From Cyanobium sp. CACIAM 14 (lineage in GTDB: Bacteria > Cyanobacteriota > Cyanobacteriia > PCC-6307 > Cyanobiaceae): a stretch of 64,000 nt of DNA. Positions within the stretch are counted from its first letter, which is position 1, and each line of letters opens with the position of its first letter. Made by a program: the position numbers and the translations under genes. The DNA is taken from NCBI GenBank assembly GCA_000708525.1, contig JMRP01000002.1:62001-126000 (forward strand), written 5' to 3'. Under the pieces are notes generated by a model. The model was given only the letters and a program-made list of their open reading frames with translations, was not told the origin of the DNA and searched no databases. This document shows, piece after piece, positions 18,083 through 28,126 of this stretch.

Positions 18083-18688
18083 GTCGGCAGGGGGAGCTCT
18101 TCCCGGCCACGGTCGCCGCCGGCGCCTCCCCGCCGGCGCAGGAGCTGCCGCTGCTGCGGGAGCAACTGCTCGCCTGGCAGCGACGGCTCGCCGAGCATCA
18201 GGGCCCCCTCCATCACCAGGCCGGTGCCGCGGCCCCCCAGCGGCAGGGTCAGCTGTTCCCCGACACGCCGGACCCCGCCGATCCCCTGGAGCGGGCGCGC
18301 CGGTTCGATCCCCTGGTCCTGAGCCCCCCAGAGCCTCTCCTTCTGGCGCTGGCCCCGGCCTGCCCACCACGGGCCGGCCCTCTATCTGGTGATGGACCGG
18401 CCCCCCGATCTGGACGTCCCCCTGCTGCTCTACGTGGGCGAGACGGGGCGGGCCGATCAGCGCTGGAAGGGTGACCACGACTGCAAGTACTACCTGGCGG
18501 CCTATGGCGAGGCGCTGGCACGGGCGGGGCTGGAGGCCCGTCCGAGCATCCGCTTCTGGTGCGACGTGCCGGCGGCGATCGCTCCCCGCCGGGCCCTGGA
18601 GCAGGCGATGATCCGGCGCTGGCTGCCGCCGTTCAACAAGGAGACCCGCGACCGCTGGGCCACGCCGTTCACGGCCGTCCCCGCCTGA
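18079..18688 (+). pseudogene. GIY-YIG-like nuclease domain protein, interrupted by a frameshift
   Basis: The ATG at 18079 overlaps the previous stop. Residues 1-80 (MSRQGELFPATVAAG ... LERARRFDPLVLSP) are read in the first frame. At the six-C run 18323-18329 the conserved continuation (QSLSFWRWPRPAHHGPALYL) is in the next frame, which then reads LLLYVGETGRADQRWKGDHD and ALEQAMIRRWLPPFNKET. The YVGETG motif, the Arg-x-x-Lys/His stretch and the late Glu resemble a GIY-YIG nuclease. One extra C explains the break, so a homopolymer error is likely. Function is inferred from the fold pattern only. Confidence 0.68.
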
Positions 18689-18737
18689 AGGGCGCGCCGG
18701 GGGCTGGCTACGATCGCCGCCCGCCCGTCCTGGCCGC

Positions 18738-20229
18738 ATGGAGTTCCGTTGTCTTGCCGTTTCCGGTCCCCTGGCGGAGACCTGGACGGGTGACGCCCTG
18801 GTGGTGGGTCTGTTCGCCGAGGCCGGGGGGGATGGCCGTGCCCTGGTGGAGCCGCTGGTGGCCGGCGACCTCGAGGGCCTGCTGCGGCGCCGCCGTTTCG
18901 AGGGCAAACCTGGCCAGAGCCTGAGTCTCGAGAGGCCCGGGGGCGATCCGGCCACCCTGATCCTGATGGGGCTGGGGGATCCGGCGGAGTTCGGTCTCGA
19001 TGCCCTGCGCCAGGCCAGTGCCGGCGCCGCCCGCAGTGCCGCGGCCGCCGGCGCCGAGGATCTGGGCCTGTGGATGCCGGTGGAGGGGCTGGAGGCCGGC
19101 GCCGCCGCGGCCGCGATGGCCGAAGCAGTGCGGCTGGGGCTCTACGCCGACCAGCGCTTCAAGAGCGACCCTGAGCCCCGCAGCGAGCCGCGCCGGGTGA
19201 CCCTGCTCGGGCTGGGGGCGGAGGCGTCAACGGGGTTGGCCTCCTTGGAGGCCACCTGCGCCGGTGTGGAGCTGGCCCGCCGGCTGGTGGCGGCTCCCCC
19301 CAACAAGGTGACCCCCCAGGCCCTGGCCGACGAGGCAGCCGCCATCGCTTCGGCCTTCGGCATGGAGCTGAAGGTTCTCGAACGGGACGACTGCGAGGCC
19401 CTCGGCATGGGGGCCTACCTGGGGGTGGCCCAGGGGTCGGACCTGCCGCCCAAGTTCATCCATCTCACCTACCGCCCCGACGGGGAGGTGACCCGGCGGG
19501 TGGCCCTCGTCGGCAAGGGCCTCACCTTCGATTCCGGCGGCTACAACCTCAAGACGGCGGGCTCCCAGATCGAGATGATGAAGTACGACATGGGCGGCAG
19601 CGCCGCGGTCCTGGGGGGCTGCCCGGGCCATCGGCCAGATCCGTCCCGCCGGAGTGGAGGTGCACGTGATCGTGGCCAGCTGCGAGAACATGATCAGCGG
19701 TAGTGCCATCCATCCGGGGGATGTGCTCACGGCCTCCAACGGCAAGACCATCGAGATCAACAACACCGATGCGGAAGGCCGGCTCACCCTCGCCGATGCC
19801 CTCGTCTACGCCTGTGGGCTGGAGCCTGACGCCATCGTCGATCTGGCCACCCTCACCGGGGCCTGCGTGATCGCCCTGGGCGAGGAGATCGCCGGTCTGT
19901 GGTCCCCGAGCGACGCCCTCGCCGAGGCGCTGGTGACCGCCGGCAGGACCGGGGGCGAGGCCCTCTGGCGGATGCCCCTGCGCGGGTCCTACAAGGAGGG
20001 GCTCAAGAGCCCCATCGCCGACCTCAAGAACACCGGCCCGCGCCCCGGCGGCTCGATCACCGCCGCCCTCTTCCTCCAGGACTTCGTCACCAAGGGGCTG
20101 CCCTGGGCCCACCTGGACATCGCCGGCACCGTCTGGAACGACAAACCCCGGGGACTGGATCCGGCGGGGGCCACCGGCTTCGGCGTCCGCACCCTGGTGG
20201 CCTGGCTGGTCGGCGGTGCCCCCTGCTGA
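18738..20229 (+). pseudogene. pepA: Leucyl aminopeptidase (M17), interrupted by a frameshift
   Basis: The first frame starts at 18738 and covers the N-terminal domain plus the start of the catalytic domain (VALVGKGLTFDSGGYNLK with metal-binding Lys/Asp, and [14 protein letters not shown]). At the six-G run 19613-19618 the frame breaks: removing one G gives [22 protein letters not shown], continuing as [17 protein letters not shown] (signature NTDAEGRL with metal ligands), [16 protein letters not shown] and the normal C-terminus at 20229. All di-zinc ligands are present across the two frames. This is a cytosolic M17 peptidase; the break looks like a one-base insertion error. Confidence 0.87.
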
Positions 20230-20273
20230 GACCGAGCACCTAGGTTTGGGCCCAGCCCAGAGCAACCCTCCCC

Positions 20274-20549
20274 ATGGCCGTTCACAAGATCCGCTGGTAT
20301 GTGAAGGCCCAGCTCGGGGTGCTGCTGCTGCCGGCAGGACTCTGCCTCTTCGGCGAAGCGGTGATCCGCAAGGGCATCCAGACCTGGTCGGCCCTGGCGG
20401 CCTCGATGGATCGGGGGACGTCACTGCCCCAGGCAGGGCCGTGGTTCTGGTACGGCACCCTGGGGCTGATCCTGATCAACGCGGGGGTGGGGCTGATGAT
20501 CGAGAGCGGCCTGCTGCGTGGCTATCCCCGCACGCCCCCCAGACCCTGA
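20274..20549 (+). CDS. Small two-helix membrane protein, conserved hypothetical
   Basis: A 91-residue protein. Residues 8-30 (YVKAQLGVLLLPAGLCLFGEAVI) and 60-80 (WYGTLGLILINAGVGLMIESGLL) form two transmembrane helices with a short loop between (IRKGIQTWSALAASMDRGTS). No catalytic motifs. It resembles small conserved cyanobacterial membrane proteins of unknown function. Follows pepA by 44 bp on the same strand. Confidence 0.7.
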   Translation: MAVHKIRWYVKAQLGVLLLPAGLCLFGEAVIRKGIQTWSALAASMDRGTSLPQAGPWFWYGTLGLILINAGVGLMIESGLLRGYPRTPPRP

Positions 20550-20552
20550 ATC

Positions 20553-20768
20553 TCAGACGGCCACCGGTTCGGGGCCGCTGCTGCCGGCCAGGCTGGCGCG
20601 GAGGTCGGCGGGGGACTCGAGCCGGTGGATCTGCCAGGAGGCCTTCTCGCCGCTGCCCGCCGCACTGTTCGCCTGGAATCTGTCGAGATCGTCGGCCGCC
20701 TCCCTCGTGCTCCCGTAGGGTCCGAAGTGGCGGGTCTGCAGACCGTCCCGGATGGTCAGCAGATACAT
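20553..20768 (-). CDS. Small conserved hypothetical protein
   Basis: A 71-residue protein read from the ATG at 20768: MYLLTIRDGLQTRHFGPYGSTREAADDLDRFQ. The start was chosen because homology-like, compact sequence begins there; the longer frame from 20924 is Arg/Ala-rich and unsupported. The short beta-strand/helix pattern suggests a small soluble protein. Function unknown. Confidence 0.6.
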   Translation of the reverse strand: MYLLTIRDGLQTRHFGPYGSTREAADDLDRFQANSAAGSGEKASWQIHRLESPADLRASLAGSSGPEPVAV

Positions 20769-20871
20769 AGGCAGGCCCCCACGGCGACGGAGAAACGCTA
20801 GGCCATCCGTCCTGGCGATGACAGGGGGGGCGGCCGATCGGAGGCTCTCCGGGTGATGCCCGTCACCTCCC

Positions 20872-21498
20872 TCAGCTGCCCTGCCAACGCTGGCTGCTGC
20901 GGGACCGTGGACCCCAGAGCGCATCGAGCCGTCGGTCCCTGCCGCAGGACCAGCGGTAGTAGCCGTAGAGGAGGCCGTTGCGCCTGGCGTAATCCTGGTG
21001 GTAGCCCTCCGCCGGCCAGAACCGCGACAGGGGACGGATGGTCACCTTGATCGCCGCCGCGGGCCTGCCGAGTTCCCGGGCTGCGGCCACCAGGCTGTTG
21101 CGGGCCTCCACGGCCTGGTTGGCGCTGGTGGTGAAGATCACGGGCCGGTAGGAATCCCCGCGGTCGCAGAACTGACCGCCGCCGTCGAGGGGGTCGATGT
21201 TGCGCCAGTAGGACCGCAGCAGGGTGTCGTAGCGGATCACCGTGTTGTCGAACCGCACCCGCACCGCCTCCTGATGGCCGGTGCCCCCCGCGGACACCTG
21301 CTTGTAGGTGGGGTTGGCCCCCTTGCCGCCGCTGTAGCCGCTCACCACGTCGAGCACGCCCGGGAGCTGCTCCAGGTCGTGCTCCAGGCACCAGAAGCAG
21401 CCTCCAGCCAGCACCGCCTCCTCGGTGGCCGCCAGGGCGGGAGCCACCGGCCCCCCCAGGGCGAGCAGCAGGCCCAGCAGCAGGGCGATCAGGCGCAT
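20872..21498 (-). CDS. msrA: Peptide-methionine (S)-S-oxide reductase, exported
   Basis: A 208-residue protein that reduces methionine-(S)-sulfoxide. A hydrophobic signal peptide (MRLIALLLGLLLALGGPVAPALAA, cleavage after ALA) precedes the catalytic domain. The active site is LAGGCFWCLEHDL with the resolving-type second Cys nearby, then GYSGG, GTGHQEAVRVRFD and YWRNIDP, all diagnostic for MsrA. The C-terminus (FWPAEGYHQDYA ... YYRWSCGRD) carries another Cys. The signal indicates periplasmic or lumenal repair; msrB at 56263 also has an export-like N-terminus. Confidence 0.9.
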   Translation of the reverse strand: MRLIALLLGLLLALGGPVAPALAATEEAVLAGGCFWCLEHDLEQLPGVLDVVSGYSGGKGANPTYKQVSAGGTGHQEAVRVRFDNTVIRYDTLLRSYWRNIDPLDGGGQFCDRGDSYRPVIFTTSANQAVEARNSLVAAARELGRPAAAIKVTIRPLSRFWPAEGYHQDYARRNGLLYGYYRWSCGRDRRLDALWGPRSRSSQRWQGS

Positions 21499-21516
21499 GG
21501 TGTCAGGCGGGTGGTG

Positions 21517-22728
21517 TCAGGCGCATGGGGCAGGTTCCGCGCACGGTTCGAGGAACGGTTCCAGGATCGCCGCGGCCGCCCGGCGGGTGACACCCGGCTC
21601 TCCCAGCTTCTGTCTCAGCCGACCGTAGCCCTCCAGCACCCGCTCCCGGGCCCCGCAGGTGGGATCGAACAGGGGGGTCAGGGCCGCCACGATGGCTTCC
21701 GGGGTGAAGCCGTCCTGGAGCAGCTCGGGGACGAGGCGCTCGCCCAGCACCAGGTTCACCGGAGAGATGTGGGCGACGTTGAAATGGAGCACGTGTTTCG
21801 CCAGGAAAGCGGTGGGCCGGCTCACCCGGTAGCCCGTCACCTGGGGCACCCCGCGCAGGGCCAGCTCCAGGTTGGCGGTGCCGGACTTGGTGAGGGCGGC
21901 ATCCGCGGCGGCGCAGAGCAGCGGGCGCAGCCCATCGGCCTCGCCCGCCGGGATCACCCGGACGGCGGTGGCGCCGGCGGCCGCCAGCGCCTCGCCCAGG
22001 GTCTGCTCGAACCCCGGCAGACCGGCGGGCAGCAGCACCTGCAGCCCGGGAAGGCGCCGCTGCAGCAGGGCCACCGCCTGGGCCATCGGCGGCAGCAGGT
22101 AGCGCAGTTCCTGCCGCCGGGAGGCGGGCAGCAGCAGCAGCACCGGGGCATCCGCCTCCAGTCCCAGCTGCCGGCGGGCCTCCTGGCGGGTGGGGGTCTG
22201 CTGGAGGGTGTCGATCAGGGGGTGACCCACCCAGGTGACCTGGGCCCCCCGCGCCCCGTAGAAGCGGGCCTCCTCCGGAAAGATCGCCAGGATCCGATCG
22301 GTGAACCCGATCAGCCGGGTGGTGCCGCCCTCGCCCAGCCGGAAGGCCCACTCCTGGGGGGCGATGTAATAGGTGATGGGCACCTGCGGGTAGAGCCGTT
22401 TCAGCCGCAGGCCCAGGTTCACGTTCGCCCCCATGTAGTCGATCAGCACCACCGCGTCGGGGGGGTGCTGACGGAGCCAGCGGCGGACGCGCGCCTGCAG
22501 CCGCAGGGTGGGGAGCACCAGGGGGATCGGTTCCCACAGGCCGATCGCTCCGAGCCGGGTGGTGTCCGCCAGAAGCCGGGCGCCGGCCCGTTCCATCCGG
22601 CTGCCCCCCAGGGCCACCACCTCCAGGGGCAGGCTGCGGCGCGCCGCCTCCTCGTGCAGGGCCTTCACCAGCAGCGAACCCTGCAGATCACCGGACACCT
22701 CCCCGGTGCTGATGAGCAGGCGCACCAT
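21517..22728 (-). CDS. lpxB: Lipid-A-disaccharide synthase
   Basis: About 403 residues from ATG 22728, overlapping the lpxA stop by one base. LpxB condenses UDP-2,3-diacylglucosamine with lipid X at the inner membrane. Signatures: [17 protein letters not shown] at the N-terminus, [65 protein letters not shown], and [13 protein letters not shown] followed by PQVTGYRVS. These match the family in order and length. The frame is open further upstream, but that part overlaps lpxA. Confidence 0.93.
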   Translation of the reverse strand: MVRLLISTGEVSGDLQGSLLVKALHEEAARRSLPLEVVALGGSRMERAGARLLADTTRLGAIGLWEPIPLVLPTLRLQARVRRWLRQHPPDAVVLIDYMGANVNLGLRLKRLYPQVPITYYIAPQEWAFRLGEGGTTRLIGFTDRILAIFPEEARFYGARGAQVTWVGHPLIDTLQQTPTRQEARRQLGLEADAPVLLLLPASRRQELRYLLPPMAQAVALLQRRLPGLQVLLPAGLPGFEQTLGEALAAAGATAVRVIPAGEADGLRPLLCAAADAALTKSGTANLELALRGVPQVTGYRVSRPTAFLAKHVLHFNVAHISPVNLVLGERLVPELLQDGFTPEAIVAALTPLFDPTCGARERVLEGYGRLRQKLGEPGVTRRAAAAILEPFLEPCAEPAPCA

Positions 22729-23549
22729 CAGCGCTGGGCCGGCAGCGGTCCGCGCCGGCCCGGTCCCACCGAGGCCTCCAGGAAGGAGCACAGCTCATCG
22801 GCCGCGGCCAGCAGGGGCCTTTCCCGCGCCTGCCGCAGGGCCGCTGCCAGTACCAAGTCGCTGCGGTAGATGAGGGTCCAGAGATCCTGGAGCTGGCGGA
22901 ACTGGGCACCGTCGTCGGCCTGGGCCATGCCGCTGCGGCGCAGGCCGACGCGATTGAGGCCGCGGATACGGCCCGGGTGCCCCTCCACGGTCATGAAGGG
23001 GGGCACATCCCGGTCGATCCTGCTCATGCCGCCCACCATGGCCAGCGTGCCGATGTGCACGAACTGGTGGATGCCCAGCACGCCGCCGATCACGGCACGA
23101 TCCCCGATCACCACATGGCCCGCCACCGCGACGCCATTGGCGATCACGATGCGGTCGGCCAGCTGGCAGTTGTGGCCGATGTGGCTGTAGGCCATCAGCA
23201 GATTGCCGCTGCCGAGCACGGTCTGTTCCCCTTCCGCCGTGGCCCGGTTGATGGTGACGCATTCCCGGATCGTGTTCCCGTCCCCGATCACCACCTCCGT
23301 GGGGGCGCCGCCGTACTTGAGATCCTGGGGTTCGAGGCCGATGCAGGCGCCCGGGAAGATCCGGTTGCCCTTCCCCATCCGTACCCGGCCGTCGATCACC
23401 ACGTGGGGGCCGATGCGGCTGCCCTCGCCGATCTCCACCTCCGGGCCGATCACGGCATAGGGGCCGATCTCCACGCCGGAGCCCAGCCGGGCTCTGGGAT
23501 CGACCACCGCCGTGGGATGCACGGACGTCGCCATGGCTGCGCTGGACAT
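22728..23549 (-). CDS. lpxA: UDP-N-acetylglucosamine acyltransferase
   Basis: A 273-residue left-handed beta-helix acyltransferase, the first step of lipid A synthesis. The hexapeptide repeats are obvious ([55 protein letters not shown]), then the catalytic-His region [14 protein letters not shown] and [16 protein letters not shown], and the typical C-terminal helical part. Part of the bamA-lpxC-fabZ-lpxA-lpxB cluster: 4 bp after fabZ, one base overlap with lpxB. Confidence 0.94.
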   Translation of the reverse strand: MSSAAMATSVHPTAVVDPRARLGSGVEIGPYAVIGPEVEIGEGSRIGPHVVIDGRVRMGKGNRIFPGACIGLEPQDLKYGGAPTEVVIGDGNTIRECVTINRATAEGEQTVLGSGNLLMAYSHIGHNCQLADRIVIANGVAVAGHVVIGDRAVIGGVLGIHQFVHIGTLAMVGGMSRIDRDVPPFMTVEGHPGRIRGLNRVGLRRSGMAQADDGAQFRQLQDLWTLIYRSDLVLAAALRQARERPLLAAADELCSFLEASVGPGRRGPLPAQR

Positions 23550-23553
23550 CGCC

Positions 23554-24060
23554 TCAGTCCACGAGCGAGAACATCAGCTCGCCCGAGCAGACCTGCTGGC
23601 CCTCCACCCTGGCGTCGGCGCGCACCTTGCCGAAACGCCGGCGCTTGAGGCTGAGCAGTTCGCAGGTGATCAGCAGCTGATCGCCAGGCACCACAGGCCG
23701 CCGGAAACGGACCCCGTCGATCCCGGCGAAGACGAACAGGCCCTTGGGCAGATCGGGCATCTGGGTGACGATCAGCCCGCCGACCTGGGCCATGGCCTCA
23801 ACGATAAGGACCCCGGGCATGAGGGGGCGACCGGGGAAATGGCCCTGGAACTGGGGTTCGTTGAAGGTCACGTTCTTGATCGCCACCGCCTTCTTGCCGG
23901 GCACGTAATCCACCACCCGATCCACGAGGGCGAAGGGATAGCGATGGGGAAGAAGGTTGAGGATCTGATCGCTGCTGAGAACCACCGGACTGGCCGATTC
24001 GCTGGCTCTGCAGGGGGACGCGGGGGTGGCCGGTGGGGCGGCGGATGGAAGAACGGTCAA
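23554..24060 (-). CDS. fabZ: (3R)-hydroxyacyl-ACP dehydratase FabZ
   Basis: This hot-dog-fold dehydratase acts in fatty acid elongation and supplies acyl chains for membranes and lipid A. Core motifs: [50 protein letters not shown] (catalytic His in GHFPG and the Glu in VEAMAQ), and [14 protein letters not shown]. The open frame extends far upstream over lpxC. The TTG at 24060, 4 bp after the lpxC stop, fits the packed operon; a GTG at 23985 would give a shorter protein (143 residues) and is equally possible on length. Confidence 0.87.
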   Translation of the reverse strand: MTVLPSAAPPATPASPCRASESASPVVLSSDQILNLLPHRYPFALVDRVVDYVPGKKAVAIKNVTFNEPQFQGHFPGRPLMPGVLIVEAMAQVGGLIVTQMPDLPKGLFVFAGIDGVRFRRPVVPGDQLLITCELLSLKRRRFGKVRADARVEGQQVCSGELMFSLVD

Positions 24061-24064
24061 GGAA

Positions 24065-24937
24065 TCAGCGGGTGGGGACGGGCACGGGCGGGTGAGGCGC
24101 CTGGAACGCCAGAGCCGCGGCCATGGCGGTATGCAGGCCATGGGAACCGCGGTAGGCAAAGACGTGGGCCCGGGGCAGGCCCACCAGCGCCAGATCTCCC
24201 AGCAGGTCCAGCAGCTTATGCCGCACCGGTTCGTCGGTATAGCGGAGGGGCGGATTCAGCCAGCGGTCGCCGTCGCAGACCAGGGCATTGTCGAGGGCGC
24301 CGCCGCGGATCAACCCGGCGGCCAGCAGCTGCTCCACCTGCTCGCGGAAGCCGAAGGTCCGGGCCGGGGCGATCTCCGCCACGAAGCGCTCCGGCGTGAG
24401 CTCGAGGCTGAAGAACTGCCGGCCGATGGCGGCCTGGGGGAAGTCGATGGCCGCGGCCAGGAGCGGGCGGTCACTCGGCAGGGCCACCACGAACCCCTGA
24501 CCCTGCTGGAGGGTGAGGGGCAGGGGCGGCAGGGCAGGCTCGGCACGCTCCCCCCTGGCGCTGAGGCCCGCCTCGCCGATCGCCTCCACCCAGGGCAGCC
24601 CCGAGCCGTCGAGGAGGGGCACCTCCTCGCCCTCGACCAGCAGTTCTGCCTGGCTCACCCCAGTTCCGGCCAGGGCTGCCAGCAGATGCTCCACTGTCGC
24701 CAGCCGGCGATCCCCGAAACGGAGGCAGGTGCACAGCCGGGTGTCGCTCACCTGGGCCGGGCCGAGCCGTTGCAGGGGGCGCTCCGGAGCGTCGAGCCAG
24801 CCCAGCCAGTAGCCCGGCCGCTCCGAGGGGCCGAGCCGGAGCCGGGAAACCGCGCCGCTGTGCAGGCCGACGCCGCTGCGCTCCACGCTCGAGGCGAGGG
24901 TCCAGGCCTGGCTGTAGTCGCTGGGCCAGTGCGTCAC
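24065..24937 (-). CDS. lpxC: UDP-3-O-acyl-N-acetylglucosamine deacetylase
   Basis: A 290-residue zinc deacetylase, the committed step of lipid A synthesis. Zinc-binding and catalytic motifs are visible: [12 protein letters not shown] (first His), [40 protein letters not shown], and [18 protein letters not shown] carrying the His and Asp ligands. Starts at a GTG (24937) that overlaps the bamA stop by one base. Position between bamA and fabZ is the normal cyanobacterial order. Confidence 0.94.
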   Translation of the reverse strand: MTHWPSDYSQAWTLASSVERSGVGLHSGAVSRLRLGPSERPGYWLGWLDAPERPLQRLGPAQVSDTRLCTCLRFGDRRLATVEHLLAALAGTGVSQAELLVEGEEVPLLDGSGLPWVEAIGEAGLSARGERAEPALPPLPLTLQQGQGFVVALPSDRPLLAAAIDFPQAAIGRQFFSLELTPERFVAEIAPARTFGFREQVEQLLAAGLIRGGALDNALVCDGDRWLNPPLRYTDEPVRHKLLDLLGDLALVGLPRAHVFAYRGSHGLHTAMAAALAFQAPHPPVPVPTR

Positions 24938-27324
24938 TAGAACTTCCAGCCCACACCGAGGTTGAAGCGCCAGTCACTGGAGAAGTCCCGGCTGGCGAAC
25001 TCCAGCCGCAGGGGGCCCACCGGCGTGGTCACGATCAGGCCGGTGCCGACCGAGAAGCCGGAGCCGGGCTTGTCGAGCAGTCCGCCGGGATTGCCGGTCA
25101 CCTTCGACTGGGTGCCGAAGGTGGTGCCGCCATCGACGAACAGTTCGCCGCTGACGATGCTGAACAGGGGGAAGCGGTATTCGATCGTGGCCTCGCCGAA
25201 GCTCGTGCCGACGCCGAGATCGCAGTCGTAATAGCCACGCACCGAGTTGCCCCCACCCACACAGAACGCTTCGTAGGGGGGAATCGTGCCGATGGTGGTG
25301 CCGGCGGAGACCTGGAAGGCCAGAGCCTGTTTGCAGTCCTCCGACTCACCGGCCCGGGGCCGGCAGCCCTTGTAGAACTTCAGCCAGCGCACGGGGATGT
25401 AGTGGGTGAAGCTGCCCCGGATGCGGTTGAAGCTGGGGGAGTCGGGGCCGACGGAGAAGAACTGCTCGGTGCCCAGGCTCAGGAAATTGCCCTGGGTGGG
25501 ATTGCGGGCGTCGTTGAGCGTGTTCATCGTGGCGGCCAGACGCAGGCCCACCAGTTGGTTGCGGGAGGCGCAGTTGTAGGCCAGACAGATCACCGAGCTG
25601 TTCGGCACGCCGAAGACCAGGTTGGTGTTCTGGGTCGCTGCCAGGCCGTAGCGACGGGTGGTGCCTGAGTAATCCATGGGCGTGGCGACCTGGCCGGTGA
25701 GCCCCACCAGCAGGCTCCACGGGGCCCGCTTGAAGGGGTTGCCGCCGTTGAGGGGCCGCACGAACTGGACGTTGGCACCCACCCGCTGGATCAGGACGTT
25801 GTTGCCCTCGTACTGGAACCAGCTGAGGTTCTGGCCGCTGGATTCCGCGGCGATGCGCGCCGCGGTGACCGAGGCGAAGACCTGTCCGAGGGGATTGAAC
25901 GGCGAGAAGATGTTGTTGGCAATCTTCGTTCCGGGAGCCTGGTAGAAGTCGGCGAGGGTGAAGATGTTGCCGTTGTTCTGGCTCTGGAACACCTGGGGGG
26001 CTTCCCGGCTGATGAAGGCCCTCAGGCGGAAGGCGGTGCGGTAGCGGTCGCCCTTGATCCAGGGATCGGTGAAGGAGATGTCCGCCAGACCGCCGAACTG
26101 GCCGTAGGTGAAGCTGGTGGACAGGTCCCAGGCCCTTCCGAACAGGTTGCTGTCCTGAAGCTGGATCTGGCCGAAGACACCCTGGCTCTGGCTGTAGCCC
26201 AGGCCGCCGGAGAGCGAACCGGTGGACTGCTCGACCACCCCCAGCACGATCACCACGGAGCCGGGATTCTCCGGCTCCGGCCGCAGGGTCACCTTCACGT
26301 CGCTGAACAGGCCGGTGCCGTAGAGCCGTTTGAGGTCGTCCTCGAGATTGCGGCGGTTGAACACCTCGCCGGGCTTGATGGAGATCTCGCGGGTGATGAC
26401 CCAGGTCTTGGTCTTGCCCTTGATCGGCTGGCCCTTGTCGTTCGTGGCGGAGCCCTCCTTGTTGAGGAACTGCACCTCCACACCCTTCACCGTCCCCTGG
26501 CGCACCACCAACTGCACCTCGCCGTCGGGGCTCACCCGGGAGGGACCGGTGACCCGGGCCAGGGAATAGCCCTGATCGGAATACCACTTCTGCAGGTCCT
26601 GCATGCGGGTCTGCAGGGTGGCCAGGTTCAGGGTCTTGCCGAAATCGCTGGCGAACGTGTCCTGCACCACCGAGGCGGGCAGCTTGGCGTCGGCCGGATC
26701 GAGGCTCACCTTGGTCAGCACCGGATTGGGCACCACCGACACCACCAGGCGCACCCCGAGAGGGCCGTCCTGGGGCTGGATGCGCACGTCGGAGAACCAG
26801 CCGGTGGCGTAGATGGCCTGCAGGTCCGTCTCGAGTTCGCTGCGGGTGACCGCGTTGCCCGGCGTCACCGTCATCGCGTCATAGGCGGCCCGCTCCAGCC
26901 GTTCGCGCTCGGGATGGTCGGCCAGGCCCTCGATCACCACTTCGCTGACCAACACCCTGGGCTCGGCGGTGGCCGCCGGCGTGCCGGCCGGCCCGAGGGA
27001 GGGTTTGCCGGGCCGGTCACCGCCGCTGGCCGGGGGGCCGCCCGGACCTGCGGGGGCGACCGGTGTGGCCGGCGTGGCCGGGGTCGTCGGCGATCCCTGC
27101 GGAGCGGCAGGGGAGGCAGGCGCCGGCTCAGCGAAGGGATCGGCACCGGCCTGGGCCAGCGAAGCCGAGGGCGGCCGTCCCTCCCCGCGGCCGGAGGGCG
27201 CTTCGGCCGCTGAGGCAGGGGCACCGGTCAGCAGCAGGGCGCCCAGGAGGGGCAGGGAGGCCGTCGCCGCCCATGGCGTGGCCCTTCGAAGGATGTGGGG
27301 CCGGCCGGGGCGAACGCCAGTCAT
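24937..27324 (-). CDS. bamA: Outer-membrane assembly protein, BamA/Omp85 (Toc75-like)
   Basis: About 795 residues from the ATG at 27324. An N-terminal hydrophobic segment (ATASLPLLGALLLTGAPASAA) acts as export signal, followed by a long Pro/Gly/Ala-rich linker typical of cyanobacterial Omp85. POTRA modules follow (VLVSEVVIEGL, IYATGWFSDVRIQPQDG, VVPNPVLTKVSLDPAD, VKGVEVQFLNKEG, LYGTGLFSDVKVTLRPE), then a C-terminal beta-barrel ending VGPLRLEFASRDFSSDWRFNLGVGWKF with terminal Phe. It inserts outer-membrane proteins and is the homologue of plastid Toc75. The frame is open to 27381, but that part overlaps the purC end. Confidence 0.93.
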   Translation of the reverse strand: MTGVRPGRPHILRRATPWAATASLPLLGALLLTGAPASAAEAPSGRGEGRPPSASLAQAGADPFAEPAPASPAAPQGSPTTPATPATPVAPAGPGGPPASGGDRPGKPSLGPAGTPAATAEPRVLVSEVVIEGLADHPERERLERAAYDAMTVTPGNAVTRSELETDLQAIYATGWFSDVRIQPQDGPLGVRLVVSVVPNPVLTKVSLDPADAKLPASVVQDTFASDFGKTLNLATLQTRMQDLQKWYSDQGYSLARVTGPSRVSPDGEVQLVVRQGTVKGVEVQFLNKEGSATNDKGQPIKGKTKTWVITREISIKPGEVFNRRNLEDDLKRLYGTGLFSDVKVTLRPEPENPGSVVIVLGVVEQSTGSLSGGLGYSQSQGVFGQIQLQDSNLFGRAWDLSTSFTYGQFGGLADISFTDPWIKGDRYRTAFRLRAFISREAPQVFQSQNNGNIFTLADFYQAPGTKIANNIFSPFNPLGQVFASVTAARIAAESSGQNLSWFQYEGNNVLIQRVGANVQFVRPLNGGNPFKRAPWSLLVGLTGQVATPMDYSGTTRRYGLAATQNTNLVFGVPNSSVICLAYNCASRNQLVGLRLAATMNTLNDARNPTQGNFLSLGTEQFFSVGPDSPSFNRIRGSFTHYIPVRWLKFYKGCRPRAGESEDCKQALAFQVSAGTTIGTIPPYEAFCVGGGNSVRGYYDCDLGVGTSFGEATIEYRFPLFSIVSGELFVDGGTTFGTQSKVTGNPGGLLDKPGSGFSVGTGLIVTTPVGPLRLEFASRDFSSDWRFNLGVGWKF

Positions 27325-27367
27325 GGATGTCGTCTGGAGAGCGGCCTGGCCGCAAAGTGCGCTGACC

Positions 27368-28126
27368 TTACCGGTAGACACGCGGTTCCGGACAGACCCC
27401 TTGGACCCGTTTGAGGACCTCCCCGTAGGCCTCGACGACGCCGCCCAGATCCTGGCGGAAGCGATCCTTGTCCAGAATCCTCTCCTGCGCGTCGCTCACC
27501 CCAAGGTCCCAGAGGCGGCAGGTGTCGGGACTGATCTCATCGGCCAGCACCAGCTCCGCTGCCGCGGTGAACCCCAGTTCGATCTTGAAATCGACCAACT
27601 GCAGCCCCACCTGGCCGAACAGCCCCCGCAGGCCCTCGTTGACCCGCAAGGCCAGAGTCCTGATCGCCTGCAGCTGATCGGTCGTCACCACCCCCAGTCG
27701 CTCCAGACGGGCCTCGCTGAGCAGCGGATCGCCCAGGGCGTCGTCCTTGTAGTACAGGTCGATCAGGGGGGGGGCCAGGGGGGTGCCCGCCGCGATCGGC
27801 ATCTGACTGCAGAGGGATCCGGCCGCCAGGTTGCGCACCACCACCTCCACCGGCACCACCTTCACCGGTCGCACCATCATCCAGTGGTCGCCGTGCAGAC
27901 CGAGGTAGTGGGTGGGCACACCCAACCCTTCCAGGTGCTCGAACAGCAGGGCGGAGATGCGGCAGTTCATCGCCCCCTTGCCCAGCAGGCGGGCTTTCTT
28001 GAGGGCATTGAAGGCCGTGGCATCGTCCTTGTACTCCACCGCCACCACGTCGTCCCGGTCGGTGGCGTACACCCGCTTCGCCTTGCCTTCGTAGAGCAGG
28101 GGACCGGTGGCTGGGGACAGGGTCAT
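27368..28126 (-). CDS. purC: SAICAR synthetase
   Basis: A 252-residue purine-pathway enzyme joining CAIR to aspartate with ATP. Motifs: [31 protein letters not shown] (nucleotide-binding loop), [27 protein letters not shown] and [14 protein letters not shown]. Start ATG 28126 overlaps the preceding gene's stop (ATGA). Ends 43 bp before bamA begins, so a read-through transcript into the envelope block is possible. Confidence 0.94.
   Translation of the reverse strand: MTLSPATGPLLYEGKAKRVYATDRDDVVAVEYKDDATAFNALKKARLLGKGAMNCRISALLFEHLEGLGVPTHYLGLHGDHWMMVRPVKVVPVEVVVRNLAAGSLCSQMPIAAGTPLAPPLIDLYYKDDALGDPLLSEARLERLGVVTTDQLQAIRTLALRVNEGLRGLFGQVGLQLVDFKIELGFTAAAELVLADEISPDTCRLWDLGVSDAQERILDKDRFRQDLGGVVEAYGEVLKRVQGVCPEPRVYR

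Noticed and set aside
16316-18955. An 879-codon minus-strand frame over the LuxR, HhH and GIY-YIG region
   Set aside because: Antisense shadow; no recognisable domain and it crosses several real genes.
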